Source of the DNA: Watersipora subatra
Taxonomy: Eukaryota > Bryozoa > Gymnolaemata > Cheilostomatida > Watersiporidae
Assembly (NCBI RefSeq): GCF_963576615.1
Contig: NC_088711.1
Coordinates: 57,392,248-57,456,247 of the forward strand
Direction of reading: 5' to 3'
DNA: 64,000 nucleotides
This document shows, piece by piece, positions 12,801 through 22,119 of this stretch. The stretch's first letter is position 1. Every line of letters starts with the position of its first letter. The position numbers and the translations under genes were made by a program. A model generated the notes under the pieces. The model was given only the letters and a program-made list of their open reading frames with translations. It was not told the DNA's origin and made no database searches.

Positions 12801-15800
12801 CTACTTCTATTCCTGTCATAAACTTTGAAATCTAAGGTCAAGGAAGCAGGGAAAAGAGTTGAATTAACTTACGTTTGGCTTAATCTGTTTTGCTACAGCT
12901 TGTTGAAGTTGGATTATAATTAACTGGTATTCTTCCAGCTAATGGTATAAACCTTGGCGCAGGTTTCGCTGTCTGTAGTAGAAGGGATGATAAACTCTAG
13001 TCACAATGAAGGTACCTTGCATATCATCACTATCTACACTTGAGTAATCCTGACCTATCTTATCCCGACCTATAGCCTGACCTATAGCCTGACCTATAGC
13101 CTGACCTATAGCAACTGGAAGGATTTTTTAGTCTAGTGTCAGCGCCGCCATGGTTGACTCTCAGATCTCACCATATCTCTGTGTCGATGCATTTTATTTG
13201 AAAGGCTATTGGCTTTCTCAAAGTATAACCCTCCTTGACACGTGACCCTGCTAGTATACAGGTGCAAAAGATTTTTGCTTTAGGCCATTTGATCCATAAG
13301 ATGTTGTATTATTGTGTCTTATTGTTTGCTTTGTGTTCATTGAACTCCATCTCAGTTGCTCCGCATCCCTTTTAGTAACTATGCAGTGCACAATACCCAT
13401 GCGCTTCTGTTCTAGATGGAACTGGAAGAGACACTTGTGGTCGTTGTCATGGCAATGGACGAGTTCCATGCCCACACTGCAAAGGTCAAGGTCGTGTAAA
13501 AGCCTTCATTGAGATGACTATTACTTTGTAAGTGTACAAACGTATGTTTATAAGAGATGTGTCGGTAATAAAGGTAGGATTTAGGTGGGGCTAGGTAGTT
13601 GAGTTAGACACCAAAAGGCCACAGATGGAATGTCTACACCAAGCATATCAACTCAGAGGGAGTAGCCTAATGCAGTAATTCAAAGCAGTTTCACCAGAAA
13701 TTGTGCTCACTAAGGGCTATTTTGTATGGGGGCAAAGACTAAAGCCCACCGGAGAAGTATTGAGGTGATTCACTGGCAAGTCTGGGAGTTGACAGTCAAG
13801 TTCCACTGATGGTGGTGGGGAATGTGTCTGTATTCATCTTGTGTCAAGTTTACTTCATGTTTACTGCTGTTTCATTGCCCTAATTGCTTAGCTTGCCTAG
13901 CCTTAGATTGTCTAGTCTTAGCCCGCCTAGCCTTAGCTTGCCTAGCCTTAGATTGTCTAGTCTTAGCCCGCCTAGCCTTAGCTTGCTTAGCCTTGGCTTG
14001 TCTAACCTTAGTTCGTCTAGCCTTAGCTGGCCTAGCCTTAGATTGTCTAGTCTTAGCCCGCCTAGCCTTAGCTTGCTTAGCCTTGGCTTGACTAGCCTTA
14101 GATTGTCAGCGAATATGTTGTAAAATGAAACCCATAGTTTCGACTTACCATAAAAAAATGAAAATGAAACTCAGAACACACTTTTAAAAATTGCTTTAAA
14201 ATTATTAAAAATGAATATCAAACTATACTATATTAAAAGTATCATAACGGAATTGATTTTGATAAAAGTCAAGGATGAAAGATTACACTCGTACAGATTA
14301 TGCTTTGCAGAGCATTCATTGAACACTTCATTCTACTTCCTAATGTGCTTTAGCCTTTACGTTATTGACGGTCTCTGTTTTGTCATATCCAACTCCTGAA
14401 TGTTGAGAAATAACTAAGAATCTAAATTTTCAAACCTAGATGATTTTTATAGAGTATGTCAGTAAAAACATCCTTTTTCATTTCATTTTTGCACTCGAAC
14501 AAAGTAGAGGAGTTGATTTTACTTAATATCTCAACACAATTTCATTAAGTACATTAATTTTATTACATTGAAAAGACTGAAACATTATACTAGATTTTAT
14601 ATAAAAATATCACTCATGAAAATTTATATTACTTTAACTATGATAGTTATTCGTGTGCGATTTATTTTCTGAAATAGACAAATAGCAAAAATAGACCAAT
14701 ATCAGTAATAATCGAACTATCAGTAATAATCGAACTATCAGTAATAATCAAACTATCAGTAATAGTGGAACTTCATCAGTAGTAATCGAGCGATATCAAT
14801 AATGATATAGCAATATCAGTATAATTAGAGTGATATCAGTATGAATACCGTAATATTACTAAGGTAAAGCACTAAACATTACTCATGTGGCTTGTAGCAA
14901 GAACTATGTGACAGACTACATCCTTGAAGAGACAGCCATGCCTGATGAGCTCATTAGAGATGTGAGTGGAGTCGAGGTGTTCAATCAGTCTATGCCACAG
15001 GTACGGTCACTCCTCTGTAACCTGAATCTAGCTGTTCTACTCACTATATGACTAACAGACACAGACTACACTCATATAGCTCTGTAGTAAAGGTCCAAAC
15101 ACACTAAGCGATTTTATTGCGAGCGTCATGAGGAGGGCGGAGATATTGCTGGCGTGTGCCTAAACACACTTGAGCGATTCACTAGCAAACGATATAAGGG
15201 ATACGCTCACAAACTGCCAATAAAATTTCGTATCATTAGTTTCTTCGGAGTTGTTAATAAATTTAGGTAAGTCAATACGGTGCCGTCTAGGCAACAATGG
15301 GAACAACTTCTGCTTTTTTTATTAAACCTATCTCACTTTCACGGATTGTACACTGCCTACACTACAAGAAGACATAAGAATAAACGATTATTGTATTTTT
15401 TAACTGTAATATTTTACGATTTTCATATATATTTTATTTTGTAGTAGTTTTTTATATGTAATATATTAAATTTTTACCATTCTCAAGATGGTCAATATGC
15501 GCAACGATTGACTCCAAATGTTGGTTTTCAACTCGGATTTTTTGTAATTTTTGTTTATGGTGTACAGAACTGGGAGTGCTTTTATTAAATTTATGAACAA
15601 TTCAGTGTTCGTTCTGAAGATGTTTCAATCGTAACAAAATAGCAAATTGTCGCTGCTGTACGTTGGTGAACATTGATAAGAAATAATTACCCGCCATAAA
15701 ATTGCATTCTGGTAAAAACCAACCAATCGAAATGCATCTCGGTAGTGATGAAGTTGTGTAGAGAAAGTCTCGTGTTATCGCTCTGCATGAGCTCACAACA

Positions 15801-17731
15801 CAACAATCATCATCGTCGTGTTGTGCTCATCGCTCTGCGTGAGCTCGCTGAGCGAGTTCTAGCGCAGATTAGCGCCACGTATCACGATATCGCTCTAAAT
15901 ATCGCCTAGTGTGTTTTCACCTTTACAGTACATACAGTACTTAGTGATGATTACCGAAGCATGTGAGATACTTAAGTGAGCCGGCGCAGTAACAGGTGAT
16001 GATGAGCTGTGAAACTGTCAGCTAATAGCTCTACAATGAAAATTATTAGTTGTTTTATGTGAAATTTGTACTTTGGCTGATTTGCATGTCTTGGTTATGA
16101 TTCATCTAATAAAATATTCATCGTTTTATTAATATTAACAATAATATACTATTTTATTTAAGCAAGATAATTTAGTGTTTTTTATTATTGTGGCTTACTG
16201 TCTCTGATGTTGACAGGTTAGAGTCGGCTCCTTATTTAGATCCATTGACTTGTTGACTTAGGATTGAGGAGTTGCTTACTCTTTGCAATTTCAAGGAGTT
16301 GCTTACTTTTTGCAATTAGACATCTGATAGTCTCTACTCACACACCTTGTGTGTAACAGTTCTTTAATGCCTATCCGCTGTTTTGCCTATTTATACTGGT
16401 CTATAGTATGTGTATCTGTGTTGTCTATCTATACTGGCCTACAGTATGTGTATCTGTGTTGTGTATCTATACTGGCTGTGATTGGCTACACCAATTTTTG
16501 TAGACATTACTATTGAGTTATGCTTTTAGCAGCCCACTATATGTGCCTCCTTCATGAGACTAATTAGATTGTTGACTTGTGACTTATGATATTTATTTAT
16601 GATTTTTTAAATATTTTATTTTAGCTTATTCTACATCTTACTTGCAGGCAAACTATATTGACTCTATAATATGCATACATATATATGTCATCTATATGTA
16701 TATATATATATCTCTCTCTCTCTCGTTTACTTTGTGTTTTTTATTAATACTTATGCCACCGATTTTTAATATGCGCCGAAAAGAACAATGAACATGTAAT
16801 GAGAAAACAACTCCAAGCTCTAATAGACATGTCTTCTCAGCTAAACCCAATAGGCTGAAAGGTTATAAACAAGCTGAAGAAGTGGTTTAGACCAAATATA
16901 GTTTTACGTACTGCTGTCCATACCCTTGCTGACCTCTCCTTTCTCTCCAGCTTTGGCCTATAACTACCTTTCCTGTGAGACAAGTGAATGACAACTCTGT
17001 GAGGCTGGTAGAGGCGGCGAAGAGAGCTCATCCCACGGAACGACAACTCCAACAGGTCAGTAAATTTACTCACCTTGAGAGATAATTGATGGAAGATCTG
17101 ATTTTGTTAAGCCTCCACTATTTGTCTCACAGATAGTATAGCACGATATTTCCTACTCAGCAAGGGACAACTCTCACCTTTTTAATTTGCCTCCCTTGGT
17201 CTGTTTTTTGACTGCATGTTTACTCCTGCCTATGAAATAGTTAATATCAAATCTATACAGTAAAATATCAAGTTGTTTTTATACTTCAAGGTTGAAAAAA
17301 ATGGCAAACTTTACCATTGCTGTTCGCATAACATTTGAATTCTTAATCACTCGAAAATATAAAACATCATATTATTTACACGCATAGCTAACTATATAAA
17401 TGCCTCGAAAAGTTGTAATACCGACTTGATATGGATTGCAACAATTATGACGGACATCTTGACCTGATTCTAGCAATGCGCTGCTATACTCAATGGTTAT
17501 ACCTGTAGCACTGAATATAACAGATGATTTCTGTAACAGAAACAGAACTTTTCAATAGTTAGTCTAGTTTCTCTTGATTTGCAGAGGCAGATACTAAGGG
17601 CTGTTCCAGTAACAGAAGTGGATTACAAGTTCAAGGACAGAGCATCAAAGTTTTGGGTCTATGGCATGCAGAGGAAAGTGCACGCCCCTGACTACCCCCA
17701 GCAGTGTTGCTGTGGCTGCACTATACTCTAA
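827..17731 (+). CDS. SSUH2: SSUH2-like protein, copy 1 (9 coding exons, 435 aa)
   Basis: Coding exons: 827-1031, 1490-1661, 5587-5716, 5811-5996, 11312-11459, 13416-13527, 14898-15000, 16951-17055, 17585-17731 (stop TAA). All introns are GT-AG and phases join without a frameshift. Residues 1-68 hold six YPP/YPS repeats (GGYPPPQGQPA type). Residues 69-125 are a linker with a run of six prolines. Residues 126-231 contain the conserved ARAALLSYVA, CCYGKGAAE and YTLETF blocks. Residues 233-306 carry six CxxCxGxG motifs, like the DnaJ zinc region but without a J domain. Residues 307-435 are the conserved C-terminal domain (DYILEE, PITTFP, FWVYGMQ, HAPDYPQQ), ending in a Cys cluster and C-T-I-L. 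The architecture matches the SSUH2/ssu-2 family, whose biochemical role is poorly known; human SSUH2 has been linked to dentin disease. A chaperone-like role is only inferred from the zinc motifs. ATG 827 was chosen because it opens the repeat region just after a splice acceptor. Confidence 0.9.
1894..2318. mobile_element. MITE with long terminal inverted repeats (family M1, copy 1), in copy 1 intron 2
   Basis: The left end (TTTAGTAGATTTTATTA...) is the inverse complement of the right end near 2281-2318 (...TAATAAAATCTACTAAA). Further in, the arms also match: GGTGATCTGACTGCCAGGATGTTTCAAGATTAAAA near 1963 reappears inverted near 2210-2250. The middle (about 2121-2160) has one unit of ATCAACTATAGCAATGAT. 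Two more copies lie at about 10026-10305 and 10491-11162. There is no coding capacity, so it is a non-autonomous DNA transposon of unassigned superfamily. Ends are approximate to a few bases. Confidence 0.75.
2319..4220. other. Copy 1 intron 2 sequence with no recognised feature
   Basis: AT-rich intron DNA between two transposons. Short open frames (for example 2230-2433, 3340-3525) have no recognisable motif. AT-rich simple sequence lies at 3815-3860. I see nothing else that I can support. Confidence 0.5.
4225..5310 (+). mobile_element. piggyBac-type transposon relic in copy 1 intron 2
   Basis: The element is flanked by TTAA on both sides (4221-4224 and 5311-5314), the target duplication typical of piggyBac. 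Ends are inverted: CCCTTTCGCGGGC at the left and GCCCGCGACGGGG at the right. Subterminal repeats (GGGCAGAGCGACRTTTTTGTCG, twice at 4235-4300; GCCCATGGGGG near 5266) resemble the ends of PGBD-type elements. At 1,086 bp it is too short for a full transposase gene, and only the N-terminal part remains (4579-5076). An AT microsatellite lies at 5128-5147. Confidence 0.85.
4579..5076 (+). pseudogene. piggyBac transposase, N-terminal fragment (165 aa)
   Basis: This frame lies inside the TTAA-flanked element. It starts with a basic segment, followed by an acidic D/S/E-rich stretch (about residues 30-60), then the block FTPVDAQPVEYFEKFFEP and LWEFFVTETNKY. That order (acidic N-terminus, then the xxYFxxFF and LxxxxxETNxY blocks) is the usual start of piggyBac/PGBD transposases. 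The DDD catalytic core that should follow is missing. The frame instead ends in a short imperfect repeat (two VKENAF units) and a stop. It cannot be an active transposase; an internally deleted, non-autonomous derivative is most likely. Confidence 0.75.
6040..7100. other. Copy 1 intron 4, first part: no gene recognised
   Basis: AT-rich intron DNA. At about 6410-6540 there are repeated phrases of the type AACGTAAAAAAATT and TTATAACGTAAAGTG that look like the end of an old Tc1/pogo-class element, but I could not find the partner end. No coding potential seen. Confidence 0.35.
7113..7931. mobile_element. Inverted-repeat element (MITE-like, about 820 bp) in copy 1 intron 4
   Basis: The left end starts CCAATGATATACAGCCCCCC and continues with AAGGATAGCCGACGGC. 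The right end is its inverse complement (GCCGTCGGCTATCCTTGGGG, then GCTGTATATCATTGG at 7931). The arms match over roughly 85 bp, including the AGAGCTC...TTAA...CGCCCATATGA segment. TTTAA flanks both sides (7108-7112 and 7932-7936), so the target duplication could be TTAA or TTTAA. There is no open frame of note. A diverged half copy (about 20780-20935) lies inside the hAT element at 20504-21135, so this is a repeated family. Confidence 0.7.
8141..8335. repeat. Minisatellite, 23-bp unit, about 8 copies
   Basis: Tandem copies of CTCACCGTGACCTCTATATATAG. The first copies are nearly identical; the last two are degenerate (ACCATGGCC, ACTATGATC). It lies in intron 4 of copy 1. No function is evident. 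Confidence 0.9.
8563..8700. repeat. Short foldback sequence, possibly a small MITE
   Basis: TTCAGGTATGT near 8563 is matched by ACATACCTGAA near 8688-8698. In between lies GGGTTCGAGTCACCC (8589-8603), which resembles a tRNA B box, so a tRNA-derived SINE fragment is an alternative. Neither reading is secure. Confidence 0.35.
9512..9877 (+). pseudogene. Tigger/CENP-B-like transposase, DNA-binding fragment (121 aa)
   Basis: The conserved protein probably starts at the internal ATG 9545 (MASRKQRKAW). It shows the psq-type helix-turn-helix of CENP-B/pogo proteins (KPSDKLKVLEEIEAG, LSKRENLPKSAVSTWIKQKE). The start of the CENP-B second DNA-binding domain follows (LDGVLLTWFRQVRSEGVSID, ILLEKA). The frame stops there, so the rest of that domain and the whole DDE catalytic region are absent. 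It lies inside TA-flanked 20-bp inverted repeats. A host-domesticated CENP-B-like protein is unlikely because it is truncated and sits inside the intact ends of its own transposon. Confidence 0.8.
10026..10305. mobile_element. MITE family M1, copy 2, nested in the Tigger element
   Basis: The left arm (TTATCAGAAAGAATAGATATTTT, then TTTTAGGTGACGTGACTGAC and AAGATTAAAATTGGCAAAA) is repeated inverted at the right (TTTTGCCAATTTTAATCT, GTCACATCACCTAAAA, ATATCTATACTTTCTGATAA). The arm sequence and order match the copy at 1894-2318. It lacks the ATAGCAATGAT internal block. Confidence 0.7.
10491..11162. mobile_element. MITE family M1, copy 3, with an expanded internal satellite
   Basis: The right arm (TTTTGTCGATTTTAATCTTG, then ACTTTCTAATAAAATCTACT) matches the other M1 copies. 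The left arm (GTGATCTGATCTGGATGCTAGG, GAGATTAAAATTGATAAAAC) matches too, but its outer 30 bases or so are missing where it abuts the Tigger end at 10488-10490. The middle is blown up by the 18-bp satellite at 10700-10996. The long repetitive open frames in this region come from that satellite and are not genes. Confidence 0.7.
10700..10996. repeat. 18-bp tandem repeat, about 16 copies, inside a MITE
   Basis: Units of AACAACTATAGCAATGAT alternate with a variant ATCGACTATAGCACCGAT. The pattern suggests a higher-order repeat, since the variant recurs at about 10790, 10880 and 10934. The sister MITE at 1894-2318 has just one unit in the same position (about 2126-2150). Because 18 is a multiple of 3, all six frames stay open, which creates spurious ORFs on both strands. 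Confidence 0.95.
11671..11992. repeat. Minisatellite, 31-bp unit, about 10 copies, in copy 1 intron 5
   Basis: Tandem copies of a 31-bp unit containing CCCAAGTCCTCGCATGACTT followed by GTCATACATCT. The copies differ at only one or two sites each, which points to recent expansion or homogenisation. It starts about 210 bp downstream of exon 5 of copy 1. Confidence 0.95.
13068..13113. repeat. 12-bp tandem repeat, about 4 copies
   Basis: GACCTATAGCCT is repeated head to tail, preceded by related degenerate units (CTGACCTATCTTATCC). It lies in intron 5 of copy 1, about 300 bp before exon 6. Confidence 0.85.
13885..14108. repeat. 15-bp minisatellite with a longer-period structure, in copy 1 intron 6
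   Basis: Units of the type CCTAGCCTTAGCTTG and TCTAGTCTTAGCCCG alternate in a pattern that repeats roughly every 45-60 bp. Two overlapping frames stay open as a consequence (Leu/Ala-rich and Ser/Leu-rich). These are not genes. Confidence 0.9.
14695..14855. repeat. Short tandem repeats at the left edge of duplication unit A
   Basis: Repeats of ATCAGTAATAATCGAACT change into RTATCAGTATGAT-type units just before the segment shared with 31040 onward. The matching position in unit B (30851-31045) has a longer array of a related 20-bp unit. The shared unit at both edges suggests that the breakpoint of the segmental duplication lies in this repeat. Confidence 0.7.
15090..15923. mobile_element. TA-flanked DNA transposon, non-autonomous, 834 bp, in copy 1 intron 7
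   Basis: The left end (AAGGTCCAAACACACTAAGCGAT) is inverted at the right end (ATCGCCTAGTGTGTTTTCACCTT). TA flanks both sides (15088-15089 and 15924-15925). In unit B the same intron reads CTCTGTAG directly followed by TTTCAGTACATAC (31283-31300), so the element is absent there. Internal subrepeats TGAGCGATTC and AGCTCGCTGAGCGAG are present. There is no transposase frame. Confidence 0.8.
16267..16318. repeat. 27-bp tandem repeat, two copies here and three in unit B
   Basis: GAGGAGTTGCTTACTCTTTG is followed by CAATTTCAAG and then a second copy. Unit B has three copies at about 31650-31715. This shows a change in repeat number between the duplicated segments. Confidence 0.8.
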
Positions 17732-20495
17732 CTGACCTTTCTTCACTTTGTCACCACTTATTTGCACTGTTTGACATTTGGCTGCCCTGCTCTGTCATAG
17801 TTTGACATACTAAAACAGGTGCTCTGCATGCGCCGGCGGCTCATTAAGCAGAGTGTAATTCTAATATAGATTATAATTACAGCGCATAATTAACTACGCA
17901 TGTGATATTTATTTTTCTTTTAACCAAACTTTTTACAATCAAAATACTTAGTCTAGTTTGAGGATACTTGAATTTTTATGCTATATTGTGAGCAAATTTT
18001 TAATAATTACATTGTGTTGTGTACTCGGTTTTGCCTAGTTTAGCCGGTTTGTTCACCATCCAATCAGCAAGGGGGTATGACAGGACTATTTTGTAACAGA
18101 AAGTTTTTCTGGTGCCACAGCATATCGTAGCAAGATCTCAACAAACTCAACATATTCTCATGATGTACAATAATAGTTAATTCCTTTGTTAATATTAAAG
18201 AAACAAGTTTCATTTTTGCTGAGATGGGGTCACTTGCTATATCTATAGAAATGGTTTGTCTATGTTCAATGATTGGTTGGTTGGAGAAAAGGCTTGCTCT
18301 TGGTGTACATATAATCCGGTTATTTCTGTTTTTAAAAAATGTTTTCAACAATTTTGGTTTTTCAATTGTAGGCAGAATAATGAAAATTTGGCTACATTGT
18401 TATGTCACTATAATATATTAATAACCATTTGCATCTAGTGTGTTGTGGGACCTGCTGTATTATTCATACCTGATTATTAATAAATTAGTATGTTGCACTT
18501 ACTCAACAGCTGTGGGGATAATACTAGGGGTGTCATGGAGGCAGTAAGGCTAGGAAGGCATCATGGAGAGAATTAGATTTAGTGAAACATACATGTACAC
18601 CAGATTGATGTGAACACGACTGATCTCATCTAACTATAATTGTCTACTCTAGTACGCATAACTATGGTTTCCTCCATCTGACTAGAGTTGCCTTCCCCTA
18701 ATATGCTGAGCGTATCACTGTTAAAAGTTTATGTACCCCCCCTCCGTATAGGATTGCTTTGCTATGTAACTATGGTTGGCTAATGCTTAGTTTTAATGTC
18801 GGGCGCAGGTAACTCTGCACAGGTAATTTTGCAGCTATGTAAGGGAAATCAAGTTAGTTTTAAGTAAGCCTTAGTTCTCACTATTGTTGGTCTGAAATGG
18901 CTTTGTATAGATCGGTATATGTGCATTTATAACTCAAGGCTACCCATTATGGAATGACCATTTTATTTGTTTAATGCTGCCATGTGATATCAAGCTTGAT
19001 CAATCAATGACAAGTATGGAGGCTGTTTAGGTTACGATGAAGTTGCTTGGGAACCATGCAGCAGACAATTGCTATTCATTGCTTCACTTGGAGCCAAAAC
19101 AAAAGAAATCATTGAACGTTGTAGAGACTTTCTTGAGAGTTGTTATTGCTGTATAGGAATTTATAGAAGAGGGTCTAACACATATTGCATATCAATTTTA
19201 GCAGTTTTTGGTTAGGTAAGTAGAGTTCACTTTATATAATCTACATGTAAGTTTAGTCATTTTATATATTCAAGATGTAAGTCTAGTCTCTTCATAGATT
19301 GTACATACACATGTAAATATTATCACTAAATAGTAAATACTCTGAATGTATGTCAAGTCACTGACTTCTGTCAGCTAGTCTAGTCATCTTTATTTTTAAG
19401 TAAATATTTTCCTTTGAAGTCATAATTGAACAGTTTTTCTTCCTAAACAGTTTAATTTATAGTCTTTTGTATTCTAATCTATCTAACTTTTTGTAGTTTA
19501 AGTAGTGATAATTCTGGCCTACCAGAATAGAGCACTGATAAACTATAATTTACACGAGTAGAATAGTAAATGTTCCTTTCTGTGAAAGGTACCTCAGTTT
19601 TTTGATACAGTTAATAAAATAATGACAGGTTTGTACTTTTCAGAAAGGCTACAAAATATGGATTGTGATAGCTTGCAGCAGAGTATAATCACCAGTACGT
19701 ACCTAGTAGCTTACCGAAAACAGAATATAATTTTGTTTAAAACAATTGGTGCTAACAATTGGCGCAGATGCTAAGCCTCAAATTTTGCGGATAGATTTGT
19801 TATAACTAGATTTGTAGTGTTACACATCTCTATACATCTGCTTCGGCTAACTATTACTTGCTGGGCAAATAGTGAGTGAGTTTAATATTACCAAATAAAC
19901 CACAGATGTTTGCTCTATGGTACCGGATACCTTTATGGTATGTAGATAGACATGGATACTTCATCAGGAAACAAAACTGTGCTACTTAGTAAATATGTAG
20001 AAAAGTATGGGTATTTTAATGGTGGATCAAAAGGTGCTTCTATAGTTATTGGAAAAGTATTTCTGTAGTAAATAGAAAGGTACTTTTGTAATAAATTGAA
20101 AAAAAGTTAATCAAAAACAGTTCAGCTTGAGATGTTGCTTTGTTCTACCAATGTTTACTTCATAGACACGCTTAAATAATGGCATATATATTCACATGGT
20201 GACAACCAATGATGAGGTGATCAGGTGATTTCAAGCAAATTATCATTTGCGACTCTCATTGTGTTAACTTCCTGTTAACACTGTTAAAAAAGAGAGTGAG
20301 TTACAAATGGTTGTAATTGATAAAGATATGTGACATAGGCCTACATGTAATCATGACCAGATTATACATCGTCATGGCAACAACTGGACAACCCAGTATG
20401 CACTTTAGTAACTCCGTTAATAAAATTGAGTTATACAAGGCGTTGCTTGTATAGCAGTACATTATTTCCACATTAGAAAACTAGATGTAGCAACT
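17732..20495. other. Intergenic DNA between copy 1 and copy 2: no gene recognised
   Basis: The sequence aligns with 40599-42937 in unit B. It probably includes the 3' UTR of copy 1; the first clear AATAAA is at 18479-18484, far from the stop codon. A stretch at 18950-19200 is well preserved in unit B and there opens an 82-codon frame (41638-41886). The unit A version is broken by a stop, so I do not call it coding. Confidence 0.5.
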
Positions 20496-20503
20496 GCTTA
20501 GCT

Positions 20504-21135
20504 CAGTGGTTCCCAACTACCTTGGAGTCGTGAACCCCCTGAGCTCCTTATCTAAAAGTCACGAACCCCTTTATAAACTTCATAATATATGGTGTTTATA
20601 ACAATGCATTGTAAATTGAAATGTTTTATTTTCCATGGATCTTAGTATATCGCTGAAATTGAAGAGGGAAAATTACGTGTTTGCTGGTTACAGGTTTTGT
20701 TGTTTTGTACTACTAACTGGAAATCAGGTACTATCCACCGATTGATGCATATAGGTACAGTAATAAAAGTCTGGACTCAAAATCCTACCAAGACAACGCG
20801 ACCACCTCGCGGAAATTGCATTAGCCCCGAAATCCAGGCTAACACAATCCCAACTGAGCTCGATCATTAAACCCCGCCCATATGATTGCCGTCGCCTATC
20901 CTTTTAGGGTTTTATATCATTGATCTAATCACTACAAGACAGAAATAGCTGCAAATATCTAGCTAGAAAAAAACCAATCCTGGCACCAGCCTGTGGACCC
21001 TCTCAAAACCTCCTGTGGACCCCTAGGGGGTCCACAGGAGGTTTTTGGTCCCTAGGTGGACCTAGGAGGTCCCTAGGTCCCTAGGTGGTCCATGGACCCC
21101 TAGGGGGTCCATGGACCACCAGTTGGGAACCACTG
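20504..21135. mobile_element. hAT-type non-autonomous transposon, 632 bp, perfect 8-bp target duplication
   Basis: Terminal inverted repeats are CAGTGGTTCCCAACT and AGTTGGGAACCACTG. The target duplication GCTTAGCT is perfect (20496-20503 and 21136-21143). The homologous site in unit B (42938-42945) has one GCTTAGCT and no insertion. The interior holds a diverged half copy (about 20780-20935) of the inverted-repeat element at 7113-7931, then two strong palindromes (21005-21045 and 21086-21118) built from GGTCC/CCTAGG words. No transposase is encoded. Confidence 0.95.
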
Positions 21136-21143
21136 GCTTAGCT

Positions 21144-22107
21144 CATTGAATGCCAATAGCTTTCAACTAACTGTCACCAGGGCTTGATCAGTACTTCAGA
21201 GCTGGCTTGTGTTTACCTTCTCTCATAAAGTTTTTAAAAGTTCTTTTAACGAAGTGAATGCAGCATGAAATGGCAATGTGAATGTACTGAAGTCGTGATT
21301 TGGTTTAATTTCATAAGATTTGCTAAAAGCCTGTTAATCTAAAAGCATATTGCTTAGTTCTTTGCTAATGAACCCCTTTAGCTTTTTAAAAAACTATTGA
21401 ACAATAAATAAATTTAACCTTTGTAGAAAGGTCAATATGAATAAAATGTTCAAACGAACAATTTCTGTCATTCCCCAAAGTAATACTTTGATAAAAAATA
21501 TATTTCATTTATTCTATCACTGGGAAGCACAGCAGAACCTTATTAGCATTTCTAACCTGTTTACACATCTTGAAGTGTTTTATTTATAAAAAATAATTAC
21601 TGCTGAGAACACAAATTCACAGGCTTCATTCTTTGTTAGGATTCACTCTGTTAAAAATAACTATTTAAACTGTTTTTTCCTCTAGCCACAGCTAAACAAA
21701 CAACATTTTTAAAACTTGCTAATTTACCCAATTTTCCAAAGGCTGGTGAACAGTATGGTTTTGATGGGATAAGAGCATTAGCAACATTAAAAACTTATTT
21801 GATAGACTTCTAAACTAATTAGAAGAAAACAAGCATCAGTTTTATGTCAGCTAATCGGTGTGCATTTGTTAAGAAAGCTGGTTACAAGCTGATAATAAAC
21901 TAAAACTGTCTGAAATATGCATGAATTTTTAATTATTATTTAATTATGACGAGTTTTTACAGAATTGATTCCTTAACATCATTTATACAACTATAATATA
22001 CAGGTAATAGTAAATTTTATACATGAATTATAATTATTATATAGTTAATTTTAGAATTTGATTAGTAAAAAACACAAAAAATTAAGATTATAATGATTGA
22101 ATTACAG
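21144..22107. other. Region upstream of copy 2: no gene recognised
   Basis: AT-rich DNA that aligns with 42946-44255 in unit B. The promoter of copy 2 should be here, but I see no clear core promoter motif. TTACAG ending at 22107 could be a 3' splice site just before the first coding ATG, in the same position as the acceptor proposed for copy 1. Confidence 0.4.
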
Positions 22108-22119
22108 CGCAAAACAAAC

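Noticed and set aside
13822-14123. Leu/Ala-rich and Ser/Leu-rich frames
   Set aside because: Produced by a 15-bp minisatellite in an intron of copy 1.
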